Of a stretch of 64,000 bases of DNA, positions 35,583-46,800 are shown in pieces. Every line of letters begins with the position of its first letter. The first letter of the stretch is position 1. Source of the DNA: Tetracentron sinense (lineage: Eukaryota > Streptophyta > Magnoliopsida > Trochodendrales > Trochodendraceae); contig CM026570.1 of the NCBI GenBank assembly GCA_015143295.1, positions 9,324,047-9,388,046 on the forward strand. The letters are read 5' to 3'. A model generated the notes under the pieces. That model did no database searches and was not told the DNA's origin. It saw only the letters and a list, made by a program, of their open reading frames with translations. Both the position numbers and the translations under genes were made by a program.

Positions 35583-35765
35583 ATACTCATTGGTCCACGC
35601 CCCATTTTTAAACACTCGCCCACTGTAGTTAAAATTCACTAACCCCTAGTGTTAATCACTCCAACCTTTGTTTTTAGAAGAAAAAAAACCCAAATCTTAA
35701 CTTTAATTTAGTTAAGCTTCACCAGGGTTAAAGGGGTGTTAAGAGAGGGACACGGGTCAGCAATT
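35583..35765. mobile_element. Small MITE-like repeat (CATTGGTCC family), copy 1
   Basis: Left part CATTGGTCCACGCCCC, AACACTCGCCCACTGTAGTT and AATTCACTAACCCC. Right part GGTTAAAGGGGTGTTAAGAG with GGGACACG. The arms are imperfect complements around an A-rich core. A related copy lies at about 53905-54110. Confidence 0.55.
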
Positions 35766-36009
35766 TTGTTTAGCTCTGAAATGGATGAAGCCATTATTTT
35801 GTGTCTCCCAGAAGAATCTGTTAGAGTGTTTTTTTTTTTGGGAACTCGGGGAGTCCCCAACCCTTTGGTAGACGAGCCATTAATAAATTGCTTAGTCTGT
35901 GTATGTTCATGCCAAAGACCCTACCTACTAAGACGTGCAGTCAGCGTGCAAATTTCAATGGACTTAACTATTTTTTTGTTGTTGTGGATATCATTCACCT
36001 AAAGTTTGT

Positions 36010-36330
36010 AGGTTAGTGGGTAGTTTGGGGATTGGAGCTTTTGCGGACTCATCACCCAGAGGGATCGGATCCCAGACCTCCCTCAGAGAGGCCACACCCC
36101 GAACCACTGGCACAAGAGGCGGAGTGTGACTTACCTGGGCTTTTTATTTTGTGAGAGATACGTGGTTAGGCTGTAACCTTGGTTAGTAGGTTAGTATTTG
36201 TTCTAAGTCATGGCCGGGTGGAGATGACAACACACTCACACCCTCTCAAGAATGGAACTAGATCAATGGAGTGGTGACTAGCACACACTACCGATGGGGC
36301 AAGCGACGCTTCCCCCGATTTACCTGGTTG
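36010..36330 (-). mobile_element. Two degraded SINEs (family 2 then family 1)
   Basis: On the minus strand about 36125-36030 reads CGCCTCTTGTGCCAGTGG, GGGGTGTGGCC and GGTCTGGGATCCGATCCC, tRNA-like A and B boxes shared with the SINE at 44836. The stretch 36170-36330 shares GGTTAGTAGGTTAGTATTTG, GCCGGGTGGAGA and ACCCTCTC with the family-1 SINE at 1870-2043. A T run at about 35829-35840 with a GGAACTCGGGG block begins a third fragment of the 45507-type SINE. Confidence 0.6.
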
Positions 36331-36392
36331 AAACACTAAAATTTTTGGACTCAAGGCCGTAGGTTTTATCTATGTATTTATTTATTTTTAGG

Positions 36393-36885
36393 ACAAATTA
36401 CAATTACCTTCCTTGAGGTTTGGTGAAATCGCACAAACCTCCTCTCTTGTTTTTAAAATTACACTGTCCTCCCCTTTACTTCAATTGTTGGTAACAGATT
36501 CTCCACTACTATCAAAATCAGACCAGCCGATCGAACCGGGAACCAGTCCTCTTGCGGATTCCCAAAACCCCCAAATCCAAAACTTTTTAAGAACCAGTGG
36601 TAAAACTGGTTGGGAATCGGTCAAAACGGACCATAACCAGTCAGAACCAAGAAAAATTAAAAAAAAAAAAAGTTTTTTTACAAAAAGTGCATAGTTGAAT
36701 CGGACCGATTGAACCGGTCGAATTGGTGGAACCAGGAATCGACCACTCTGCCGGTTCGATGTCTGGTCCGGTTATGAAAACAATGAGATTCCCCCTTCCG
36801 TTAGGGGAGGACAGGACAATAATTTTAGAAACAAAATGGGAGGTTTATGTAATTTCACCAAATCTGAGGGGAGGTAGATCTATAT
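36393..36885. mobile_element. Fold-back MITE immediately upstream of the PPR gene
   Basis: Left arm GAGGTTTGGTGAAATCGCAC, AACCTCCTCTCTTGTTTTTA and TGTCCTCCCC. The right arm is the complement, ending ATTTCACCAAATCTGAGGGG near 36873. Inside is a second inverted pair built on GAACCGG/CCGGTTC, perhaps a nested element. It ends about 70 bp before the PPR start codon. Confidence 0.75.
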
Positions 36886-36956
36886 TCTACCGTTATTTTC
36901 CCTGGAACAGTATTTCTTTCCTCCAAAGTCCAAACAACACAAAAATCTGTTATGCC

Positions 36957-39412
36957 ATGGCAATCAGCAATCAAATTCAAACCCCCTTGCTCTTTCCCTC
37001 CCGCCAAAATCCCAAACCGATCAATCTCCACCACCACCACCACCATCTACTCTCAGCCTTCACCTCCGCCACCACTCTCACCCAACTCAAACAAATCCAC
37101 GCTCAAATTCTCCGATCAGGACTCGACCGCTCGACCTCTCTCCTTGTCAAGCTCGTTATCTCCTCTTGCGCTCTCTCATCCAGCCTTGACTATGCCCTCT
37201 CCGTATTCGACCGAATCCCCGACCCTCAAACCCATCTCTGTAATAGAGTTTTGAGAGAATTGTCGAGGAGTGTTGAACCAGAGAAGACCCTTTTGGTGTA
37301 TGAGAAGATGAGGAGAGATTGTATTGGGGTCGATAGGTTTAGCTTTCCGTCGCTATTGAAGGCGTCCGCTAGAATTTCTGCTTTGGGTGAAGGGATGGAG
37401 ATTCATGGGCTTGCTTTGAAATTGGGGTTTGGCTCCGACCCCTTTGTTCAGACGGGTTTGGTTAGAGTGTATGCTGCGTGTAGGCGAATTTTAGAGGCGC
37501 GGTTGATGTTTGATAAAATGTCGTACCGAGATGTTGTTGCTTGGAGCATTATGATTGATGGGTATGGTGATTTTAGATTCTCTTTGTGATTAAAATGCTC
37601 ATAGTAGTATTTTGAATTACCTATATGTTAATTGGAGGGTTCGAGCTTTGCCCATTTTCTTGAGGAAGTCAGAGATGATTCATTCAAGAAAATGGCTACT
37701 TGGGGAATTTTTTGTTTTTTCTTTGTGGTAATCTCTAGTGGTATGTTGATCACTGAAGTAAATTTCATGTAACTGTTGTTTATTAGTAACTTTCTCATGT
37801 CTTATTTTTCACAAACAGTTATTGTCAGAGTGGCCTATACGATGACGTCTTGCTTCTGTTTGAAGCGATGAAGAGCTCCAACGTGGAACCCGATGGATGG
37901 GTTCTTGCTACCATGCTTTCTGCCTGTGGCCGTGCCGGAAATTTGAATTCTGGGAAAGCAATCCATGAATACATCTCCGGGAAGGATTTTGCAGTTGACC
38001 ATCATTTGCAGAGTGCCCTTATCACCATGTATGCCAATTGTGGGTCCATGGATTCGGCTAAGCACTTGTTTGATAAAATGTCACCAAGGCACTTAGTTGC
38101 CTCTACCGCAATGGTTTCTGGATATTCAAAACTTGGAAATATTGAAGCTGCTCGCTCAATTTTCGATCAAATGGTTGATAGGGACTTGGTTTCATGGAGT
38201 GCAATGATTTCTGGCTATGCTGAGAGTGATTGGCCCCAAGAATCTCTTAAATTGTTCAATGAGATGCAAGCCACAGGTATAAAACCCGATCAAGTCACCA
38301 TGTTGAGTGTTGTCTCAGCTTGCGCTCATCTTGGTGTGCTGGATCAAGCCAGATGGATCCATATCTTCATTGACAAGAATCGGTTTGGAGAAGTTTTATC
38401 TGTTAGCAATGCCCTTATTGACATGTATGCCAAATGTGGGAGTTTGATGGATGCAAGAAGAGTTTTTGATAAGATGCTTAGAAGGAATGTGATATCTTGG
38501 ACAAGCATGATCACTGCATTTGCCATTCATGGAGATGCCGATAATTCATTAAGGTTATTCAATCAGATGAAAGCTGAAAGAATCGAGCCCAATGGAGTGA
38601 CCTTTGTGGGCGTTCTTTACGCTTGTAGCCATGCAGGCTTAGTTGAGGTGGGCCGTCAAATTTTTGCCTCAATGATCCATGGATACAAAATCACACCCAA
38701 GCATGAGCACTTTGGCTGCATGGTAGACCTCTACGGGCGTGCCAATCTCCTCAGGGAAGCTCTTGAGCTTATAGAGGCAATGCCATTCGCGCCTAATGTT
38801 GTCGTCTGGGGATCCCTCATGGCCGCGTGTCGGGTCCATGGCGAGCTAGAATTAGGAGAATTTGCTGCCAAACAGCTTCTTGAGCTAGACCCAGAACACG
38901 ATGGGGCGCACGTGCTCTTATCAAACATATATGCCAAAGCAAGGAGATGGGATGATGTTGGGCAGGTGAGAAGATTGATGAAACACAGAGGAATCACCAA
39001 AGAGAGAGGATGCAGTAGGATTGAACTGAACAGTGAGGTACATGAATTTCTGATGGCAGATAGGAACCACAAACAAGCTGATGAGATATATGAAAAGCTA
39101 GATGAGGTTGTTAGTGACTTAAAGTTGGTGGGGTATGCTCCAAATGCTGGTAGTGTTTTGGTTGATTTGGAGGAGGAAGAAAAAAAAGAGGTGGTTCTAT
39201 GGCATAGTGAGAAATTGGCCCTTTGTTTTGGGCTGATGAGTGTAGGAAAAGGGTCTTGCATTCGCATAGTTAAGAATCTTAGGGTTTGTGAGGATTGCCA
39301 CACTTTTATGAAGTTGGTCTCTAAGGTGTTTGAGAGGGAGATAGTTGTGAGAGATAGGACTAGGTTTCACCATTACAAAGATGGTGTATGTTCTTGTAAA
39401 GACTACTGGTGA
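36957..39412 (+). CDS. DYW-class pentatricopeptide repeat protein, organellar RNA-editing type (At4g14820-like)
   Basis: Two exons, 36957-37561 and 37819-39412, join as GG|T (Gly) to give 732 aa; the 257-bp intron is GT-AG and holds in-frame stops. Matches to Arabidopsis At4g14820 run almost the whole length, for example KQIHAQILRSGL, YRDVVAWSIMIDGYC, LVASTAMVSGYSKLG and NVVVWGSLMAACRVHGELELG. The N-terminus (MAISNQIQTP, then SRQNPKPINL and six His) is Ser/basic-rich and acid-poor, as in plastid or mitochondrial transit peptides. P, L and S repeats fill about 60-540, followed by E/E+ and a DYW domain with HSE 664-666, CEDCH 692-696, CSC 726-728 and terminal DYW. The deaminase zinc residues look intact, so C-to-U editing is the expected role; the target RNA is unknown. 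The start ATG at 36957 (CCATGG) is preferred. The frame is open further up to 36723, but that part is MITE sequence. Confidence 0.93.
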
Positions 39413-40370
39413 CTTTAATTTTCCGAGAATTGTATGTGTTGAGAAAGAGAGACGACACCGTCTGGATTGTGGAGTCCATATGCCACCTATGAATAGATTA
39501 AACATATTGATTAATTTAAGAATAATATTTCTTTCAGTTCAGTATCAAAAAATAACTTCTTCGTTGCATGGGAGACATAGAAACAAAGTTCTCCGATTTT
39601 TTCAAAAAGTCTCGAATAATATGCAACCTTTTTGTCGAACGATTAATTCCCGAATTATTTGTGACATTTTGAAAAAATCTCAAATAAATATCTAATATAT
39701 GAAATATGTTTGTTTATAATTTAATAATTAATAATCGTATCTAATATTTTGTCATATATTACCCAGTGTTTTATGATTTATTTTCAGATTTTCTGAATTT
39801 TGGCAAAATAAAATTCAAAATATTCTCTAGACGAATAATTCTCAAACTCCCATTTGTAACTATGGTCAGAATCATGTTACTATTTCTTTGTACTTATTAA
39901 ATTTATTTGTTTCTTATTTTTATTTATTCTCGACTTTACCTATTTTTTATGAGACCCTATCAAATTATTCCCGAACCATGACTTTGTTACTATGGATAAC
40001 GGATCTTTCCTCCCTTGAACATGGAAAGGAAAAGAGGAAACATAACAAATGAAAGATTTGAAATTTCGAAGTTTTTCTCTACTAATTTTCTCTCTGTTCA
40101 TTTCTAACGTTTTTTTGCTAACCAAATGGACAAAGGCGAATCAGGTATACTTCTAATATCAAGAAGAGAGATCTTCTAAGTGGGGGGCATCAAATAGTCA
40201 CACACTCATTGGCACAGCTCAGACGAGCATGAGAGCAAATCATTTGGGAACCGCTCAAGAAATTTCATGCAATTCTGGGTGGTGTGCCATCCAGATCGAA
40301 TGATAGCTTGTTTTGGAACACCTTTGGTTGTTTCTCTTCTTTGTGAACAAAATGATTCTTTGTGAACAAA
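39413..40370. other. PPR 3' flank and AT-rich intergenic DNA
   Basis: No gene recognised. Several CGAATAATT-like motifs occur at about 39610-39660 and 39830. Confidence 0.45.
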
Positions 40371-40380
40371 ATGAGGGAAG

Positions 40381-40601
40381 GCTAACCAACTGAGGGGTTG
40401 GGTTGCCGGCTTAGACCACGCCACAGGAAGCGGAGGTCTTGAGTTCGAATCTCTTCCCCTTGTTGGCCACCCTCACGGATTTATCCCAACTTTCTTGGTG
40501 AGTGTGATTGGGGGTTTGCACGAGCCCAGGAGATTTAATCGGGCACTCTAAGAGGCCCAGATACCCCCATTTCCAAAACAAGACACAAAAAAAAAAAAAA
40601 C
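40381..40601 (+). mobile_element. tRNA-derived SINE with poly-A tail and perfect target duplication
   Basis: A clear B box (GAGTTCGAATCTC) lies at about 40440. The tail is a run of 14 or more A at about 40587-40600. ATGAGGGAAG stands on both sides (40371-40380 and 40602-40611), a perfect 10-bp target duplication. The middle holds TCGGGCACTCTAAGAGGCCC. It looks fairly young. Confidence 0.88.
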
Positions 40602-40611
40602 ATGAGGGAAG

Positions 40612-43290
40612 ACTGGTACAAAACCCCAGGAGTTGTTGAACTAATCAAGAGTTTCTCACCAGGTATCAGAATTGAATATGTGCTGAGAAGAAAACAGGGA
40701 AAAATAAGCCTTCTTGAGTTGGGTTTCTGAAACCGTCCTCTGCTGTATAAGCATAATCACTCTCCTGATGATCAAAAGCAGGCAATAGCCAGAAGTGCTG
40801 CTCCATCTCTCTAAATGTTCCTCACATTCCAAATTTCAACTCATAGTGCTGCCAACAACAATCTGGAATTATCTAATATTGTGCCTTGCCCATATTCAAT
40901 AACCAAAGTACCCGAAAACATTTCCTTCCACCATTGTTTGAAGGGTCCGTGCTTTTGCTGAGACTTATAACGTCTGGCACTTTGCAAGTTTTATCATTTG
41001 ACAATATGCATTTTCTTTTGAGAACTAGATGCATCATGCTCTTATCTCTTAGATTTCAATTCCCGTAAGACTTCAAATTCAATAAGATGAATGATTTCAA
41101 ATCTCATAAAAATGATTAGAACTGAACTCTCACCATCATAAGAATTAATTTTGTTTGAAACCTTGACAAAGTGACTCAGATCTCCTAACAACTACCATGA
41201 TAAAGTGCAAAGTGCCAAGCTTTACAAGTCTCAGCAAAAGAAAGTACCATTACAGATGAATATATACATAGTCGATTTTGAAACCTTTGGCAGAGGGGTT
41301 TAATAGAAAGTTGTGGGGTATTTTCCATTGTCAGAAACAGAGGGTATTACTATATGTCAGAAACCAAAAGGAGTATTAAAAAATTATAAATAAAGGGGCC
41401 CACAAAGAGAATTTGTAGAGTCTGTGTACTCACATCTTCCTTAACCATAATATGTGGACCTTCCTTGAGCATAATATGTGGATACACGATTTTCAGTTCA
41501 ATTCAGATGTGTGGTTTGCAATTTGCCGCATTTTTTGTGGGCCAAGATGTAGTCTGCTATTGCCACATTTTTATCAAACAAGGAGAAATAGTATAACTTT
41601 ATAGTGTATCCCCCACCAGAAACATCATTATTATCATTCAGTGCCTTATCCCAATTATTTGTGGTCCGCTATGAGAATCGGTTTTTTACGATACTTTATA
41701 CTTGTATAAGTGAGATGCATTCAATCCTTTGACCGGACGTCATGGAGCCAATTGAGCTATGAGTCGTCGCACATATGTCTGTGCTCTTTATAGAATGTAG
41801 TCTATAAAATTGGGGACCTTCTACTGTCATTTTAGAACAATTTGATAAATGCTGCTAAGAAATGTAAATCATCTTTTCGTTACTGAAATATTCTGTAGAA
41901 TCTTATATGGCAAGAATTTAACCACATCTGTTTCTTTCTCTATTAGAATGAGACTGTTGGAAATATTCCAATTCCCTCAACAGGAGTGCATATAATGCAT
42001 GCTGCTCTATGACAAGGAAAATGAACTCCTTGATTGCATGTTTCAGATAACACTCTGGAATCTGATTCGTTCAGTATTGACCCTTGACGTCATGGGCATC
42101 GAAGGTTAGTGCAGATGCGACACGTGGTATATCCCAACACCTAGTTTAAGAATGTAAAAATTAAAGTTCAAGAAATGTGGAAAATGTATGTTCATTTGGT
42201 TTAGATGGGGTTTCTAAATTTCTAATTAGGCCATTTTTTCCCCAGGAACTGAAGGTGAGAATTTATAATTCCTAAGAATTGTCAATTTTTATGTTGTTAT
42301 TTTGCTTCTCATTTCTTGGTTTGCAATTCCCACGAGACTTCAAAAGTCGCAAAATGAGGGATTTCAAGTCTCAAAAAAAATTGAGGCACTTGAAATCTAT
42401 GGTAGGAATTTTGTTTAATCCAGATCTTGTACTTAGAATGCAAATTTTGCCAAATGATGAGAATTGGAAAACCAAGCACTTAAGTCTTGAGACTTGCGAA
42501 GGGTGAGATTTATAAGTCTCACAAAAGAATGGACCCTAGAGAAATATGGAAAATGTATATTCATTTGATTTAGACGGGATTTCTAAATTTCCCATTTCTG
42601 CTGTCTAAAATGGTTCTTAAATCACATAAGCACTTTCTATATTCTCCTATGCCTAACTCCCGTGGAAGAAACTCAGGTCAATCAAAACTCAAAAGTCCTT
42701 TCTTTTCTGTTTCCAATTGTCAAGAGACTATGAGAAGCAACAACCATTTTCAGACTCTCAACTCATTTGAGTCAACTCAACGAATTAGTATCAGTTTAGA
42801 TAAAGAAAATGAGACCTTCTGGATTTATTAATCTTGAAGGGACTATCCTCAGTGGGTTAACCTCATGGAAAATTGACAATGCTTAGTGGGTTGGTTACCC
42901 CAGCTGACGAGCATCTGTAATATCCGACATGAACAGAAATTCAGTGCGGCCGACACATTAAATCATTAAATAACCTTAGATATTTAACTAGATTATGTTA
43001 ATTTAGGAGGATTCCCTCTCCGAACCGTTGATTAAGGTGGGGAAAATATTATTGTTTAACTTAACTTGGTTGATACTTATGCCATATCACAGGACTAGTT
43101 TCAGGAAATTAAGATCTAATTTCTCTTACAAGTCATCTGTTTCCTCTCTTGAGAGCAAAGAAGGGAAGAACGACATACCATCTCAAAAGAAAACAAAACT
43201 ACGAAGAAGCCTCGGATAACATCTTCTGTACAAGATTAAGAAGAGAATTAGCCATGAATAACTGCAAGAAGAGGTCCCATTGTGGTCTAA
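40612..43290. other. Intergenic DNA between the convergent PPR and DUF1677 genes
   Basis: No gene recognised. Stretches at about 40880-41110 and 42260-42530 share GAGACTTATAA/TTATAAGTCTC, TTTTGCTGAGACTT-like and CAATTCCC-GAGACTTCAAA motifs, partly in opposite orientation, and may be old fold-back repeats. Confidence 0.45.
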
Positions 43291-43695
43291 CTAGTAAAGC
43301 GAGAACGATGACTCATCTCTTACTTGCGATGTGCTTGCCGATCTCGAGTACTTCTTAGAAGAGGATGAGGACTGTGATGAAGACAAATCCCCTGACCTCC
43401 TCCTCAGCATCTGCCGCATCCCATCGGCAACTCGGACAGCCGGGTTCGATTTGAATTTGTGACAAAATGACATATGAGCCTTCACAGCTTCCTCCACCCC
43501 AAATGGCTTCTTCCCCCAGTTCACCTCATCTCTAACAGCTTCTGAGCATAATCCACATAGCCATTTCCCATCAAATTTTGCCTTCACCTCACTAATGTAA
43601 TCTTGGGTACAATCCTCTTTCAGTCCGCAACACTCGCACTTTGCCGACTCAATCTCCATCTCTTTCTGAACAGATTTGAGCAAAGTGAACAGCAA
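43291..43695 (-). CDS. DUF1677 family protein (small Cys-rich plant protein of unknown function)
   Basis: A single exon of 134 aa from the first ATG at 43695. The second in-frame ATG (M13, at 43659) gives MEIESAKCECCGL and may be the real start, since the family commonly begins near there. The signature is visible: CECCGLKEDC, KWLCGLCSEAVRDEV, then EEAVKAHMSFCHKF. The conserved Cys pairs (CECC, CGLC) and His/Cys suggest metal binding, but the function is not known. The C-terminal 35 residues are Ser-rich (SSSQSSSSSKK), likely disordered and possibly phosphorylated. It is transcribed toward the PPR gene. From memory, Arabidopsis At4g14819, the neighbour of At4g14820, is a DUF1677 gene, which supports this call. 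Confidence 0.85.
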   Translation of the reverse strand: MLFTLLKSVQKEMEIESAKCECCGLKEDCTQDYISEVKAKFDGKWLCGLCSEAVRDEVNWGKKPFGVEEAVKAHMSFCHKFKSNPAVRVADGMRQMLRRRSGDLSSSQSSSSSKKYSRSASTSQVRDESSFSLY

Positions 43696-44835
43696 AGTGA
43701 GGCTGTTTTTTTCTATATTTATTTCCTATGATCATATGAGGAATTGGGTATCTTTTCTTGAACTGGATTCTCACTTGGGATTGATGGTTTTGTTGCCATA
43801 AGAAGGTGTTGGGTCTTGTGTGAGAGAGCTTTTATGGTGGGGAAGAGGAAGAGAGAGAGTAAGGAAATCTGCCATAATTTCCTCCATCTTCTAAGGGACA
43901 AAGGGAGTGGAAGATGAGACAATGTGGTTGAGGGGGGTCTCATGGTTGGTCATTTTTTTGCATTTAAAACTCCATTTCAGGGGATTGGGAATTGGATTCT
44001 CTACTTCTACATGTCATTTTTCTATTTTGTTTCTATCCACTTATATGGTAGTTTTTTTTCTGATTGACAGTTACTTTCGGTTGACATGGTTAAATGGTTT
44101 GGCTTAGGCTAGGTTTACTTGACTTGGCTCAGATCAATTGGCTTAGTATGGGTCTTGGACTAGGGTTTGTTTGTATTTGATTGGCTGGTGTCCATGTATT
44201 GACTACCTGAGGGAAAATTACATATTGTGGATCAAACCACAGAGTTTTCCTTTTGAGTCAACATCACAACTACTGGTTATTGACCAAATGATAGTGGGTG
44301 GTTCAACCTCCACGATCCAACGAGAACTACCCCTAGGGACCATCAAGCTTGTTCTCTCCAACCAGTATTTTTTAATAAAAGCCACGAGAACATCCTGAGC
44401 TGAGAGTTTCAGCAGGCTGGGCCGGGCCTCAATTTTGGGCCCAAAGTTGAGTTCATGGTGAGATAATGATCACTGTGGTCCTTCCCGGGGCTTGGCCTGA
44501 ACTCATATCTACAATTTTGTTCTATACTTCTACCAAAACATGAAAACAAGAAGAAAAAGCTCCGATGATTAAGCGAATGTCTGTCACATTGCGGTATGCA
44601 ATTGGAGTTGTATGGAGTTTGAGACAACTCGGGTCCAGCTCGAAAGCAAATTTCAGTAGGTAATAGGTTGGGCTAAAATGACCCTGGTCCGGCCGATATA
44701 CGGCTACTCAAGTTGTGCTGTATTTCTAAGGGAAATGATCTCCTAAATTGGCTCAAAAGTGGTTATTTTGGAATTTTTTGAATTGACCTAATTAATATTG
44801 GTCAAGTTATTAGAGAATGTTGATCATACCCGATT
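43696..44835. other. Upstream region of the DUF1677 gene and spacer
   Basis: The first few hundred bases probably hold the promoter and 5' UTR on the minus strand; CT-rich tracts occur at about 43835-43890. Beyond that no gene or clear repeat is recognised. Confidence 0.4.
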
Positions 44836-45022
44836 ACACCCCCCTGCCTGTTGCATGAGTGGTAGGGGGTGTGGCCTCCCAAGGGGGAGGTCTAGGGATC
44901 TAATCCCCCAAGGGTAAGAGTTGCAACTGCTCCACTGCCCAGCTAACTTCTGACCGATTGACTCTACTGACGTAGGTAAATGATATCTAGCCCTGTGTGG
45001 CCCACCAAAAAAAAAGAAAAGA
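44836..45022 (+). mobile_element. tRNA-derived SINE (family 2), near full length
   Basis: Starts CCCCTGCCTGTTGCATGAG, then GGGGTGTGGCCTCCC, then GTCTAGGGATCTAATCCCCC at the B-box place, and ends in an A-rich tail. The flanks GATCATACCCGATT (44822-44835) and GATCAATACACGATT (45023-45037) match with one gap and one mismatch, a likely target duplication. Confidence 0.75.
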
Positions 45023-45506
45023 GATCAATACACGATTGGTTATTGTATATAAGTCTTTTTTTTTTTGGAACCTTTTCAGATTATCCCTAACCCTCTTAGT
45101 GAGAATCCCTTGCTTACAATTTAGAAATATCGCTTCGAATTTGCTCCATTTCCGGCACAATTTAGAGTAATCGAGTAGTTCCAAGCCTACTAAAATCCGA
45201 AAGAAATGTAAACGCATTTCGCTTTAAGTGCAAATGTGATGTTACGGGGAATACTATACCCCTTTGTTTTTTCCCTTTGTTTTCTTTTGACACGAGGCTG
45301 TCTTTTGCCTTAGAATAACTAAGATTGAGTAGTTAATAATTAAAGGAGGATGCTCTAAGATTTTCCATATTTGAATTTTGTGGTTGTTTTAAAGGCTATT
45401 TTTCATCCTGTTACTTTCATTCACAACAATGTGCATTTGACAATGGGGGCTTGATTTGGCTTTAGGGGTCTAGAATTTAGACATGTGGTGCTCTGCAATT
45501 GGTTTC

Positions 45507-45698
45507 TTTTTTTTGGAACTCGGGGTGTCCCCAACCCTTTGGGTTAGGACTAATCCCCGAAGGTGTGACGTGAGCCCACAACCCGCCACACCAGGTAAGT
45601 TCGGATAAACCCGTGCGGGGCTGGCCCCAAAGGGGAGTGAGAAATGGAACCCAGGACCTCCCACTTGGGGGAAGGCCCAGGAACCACTGGTCTACCCC
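45507..45698 (-). mobile_element. tRNA-derived SINE inserted in the left duplication copy
   Basis: The poly-T at 45507-45514 is the tail. On the minus strand the A box is TAGACCAGTGG (10 of 11) and the B-box region GGTCCTGGGTTCCATTTC. The right copy of the duplication reads straight through at about 54828-54842 (AGTTTCTTTCCTTTGTCTGA), showing the empty site. Confidence 0.88.
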
Positions 45699-46263
45699 TT
45701 TCCTTTGTCTAAGTTGTTTCTTTCCACTTTCCTTCTCATCCACATACCACATTCTTATTTTTGAACAAGTATATAAAAAAAAAAAGTGGTGGGCGCTGAC
45801 ACATTTTTTTTTGTCTTCTTATTAAAAATAAAATAGATGAGAAGGCAAGTGAACATAATATTCCTCTAGTTCCTTTTGGTGAGAGATAAATTTATTAAGG
45901 GGAGGATAATGGAAATCATCATAAATTCTCTGATAAATTCAGTCTCCCATTGCATCAAAGTGTGGATATATTTCTCCCTGGTGCTACATAAGGCTCCACC
46001 CTCTCCCCTTAAGTCAGGCTCTTTTGGGGAGTTGGATTGGGTTTAGTCAGTGTGTGAGTTGTGTATTTACCTTTACTAAAAAATAAAGTGTAGATATATT
46101 TCTTTCTTGCTACATTTACATTTATGGCACCCTATCGGTTACCTTAGGTTTGATATGTGTGTTTAGATTATCTTCTTAACAAAAATAAAAATAAACACTT
46201 TGCACAATACCCTTTATATTTGCTTAAACCTGTTGTAAAAGTGGGCATGAAAAATACATCCAC

Positions 46264-46545
46264 TGGCAGGGGCGGAGCTAGGATTTAATTTTTATTGTAG
46301 GGAGCACACAATGGTTGAATGAAAAAGTTAGTAATTATTATTATTTATTGACTAAGTTTGTGTTTGATTTCGTCCATACAATATATCCTGTGGGTACTGT
46401 TTCTCCTTGTTTACGGGGTAGTTGTGTCCTTGCCCCATAGTTATGCAATGCTAAATAATTAAAAATTATATTTTATATTTCAAAGTTCACGGGCCGATCC
46501 CTTTGCCCAATGACTATGCCCTATTAAATAAATAATAGGATAAAG
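46264..46545. mobile_element. Left end of a GGGGCGGAGC hAT-like element
   Basis: CAGGGGCGGAGCTAGGATTT at about 46266 matches the left terminus of the element at 59496. No matching right terminus is seen before the putative LTR at 46801, so the element is truncated or interrupted. Confidence 0.5.
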
Positions 46546-46709
46546 CTACTGAGACCCCCTTAAGGCCGGGACCATCGAGACCGTGCTCTAAGAGCACGGA
46601 ATTTCAGGTGGGGCTTACCATGTGAATTGGCCCACCTGAAATTCCATGCTCTTAGAGCATGGTCTCAGTGGTCTCGGCCCTAATGGGGTCGATCTCAGTA
46701 GCAAAGTCC
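46538..46709. mobile_element. Small fold-back element, GGACTTTGCTA family, copy 2
   Basis: GCTACTGAGAC at the left and its complement CTCAGTAGC at the right enclose long inverted arms containing CTCTAAGAGCACGGAATTTC / GAAATTCCATGCTCTTAGAG. The loop is a short CTTACCATGTGAATTG. Confidence 0.8.
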
Positions 46710-46800
46710 AAGGGGGCACTTCCCCTCATGCATACCATGCCATATATATATATATATATTATGTACATTTTTCAAAAGTTGAAGGGGAGCACTATGGGAG

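Noticed and set aside
36723..36956. Upstream in-frame extension as the PPR N-terminus
   Set aside because: The sequence is MITE-derived and does not resemble PPR proteins; the ATG at 36957 gives a plausible transit peptide.
38731..39303. 190-codon minus-strand frame
   Set aside because: Shadow of the PPR coding strand, with no domain of its own.
40430..40460. tRNA gene suggested by the B box GAGTTCGAATCTC
   Set aside because: No cloverleaf can be closed; poly-A tail and target duplications show a SINE.
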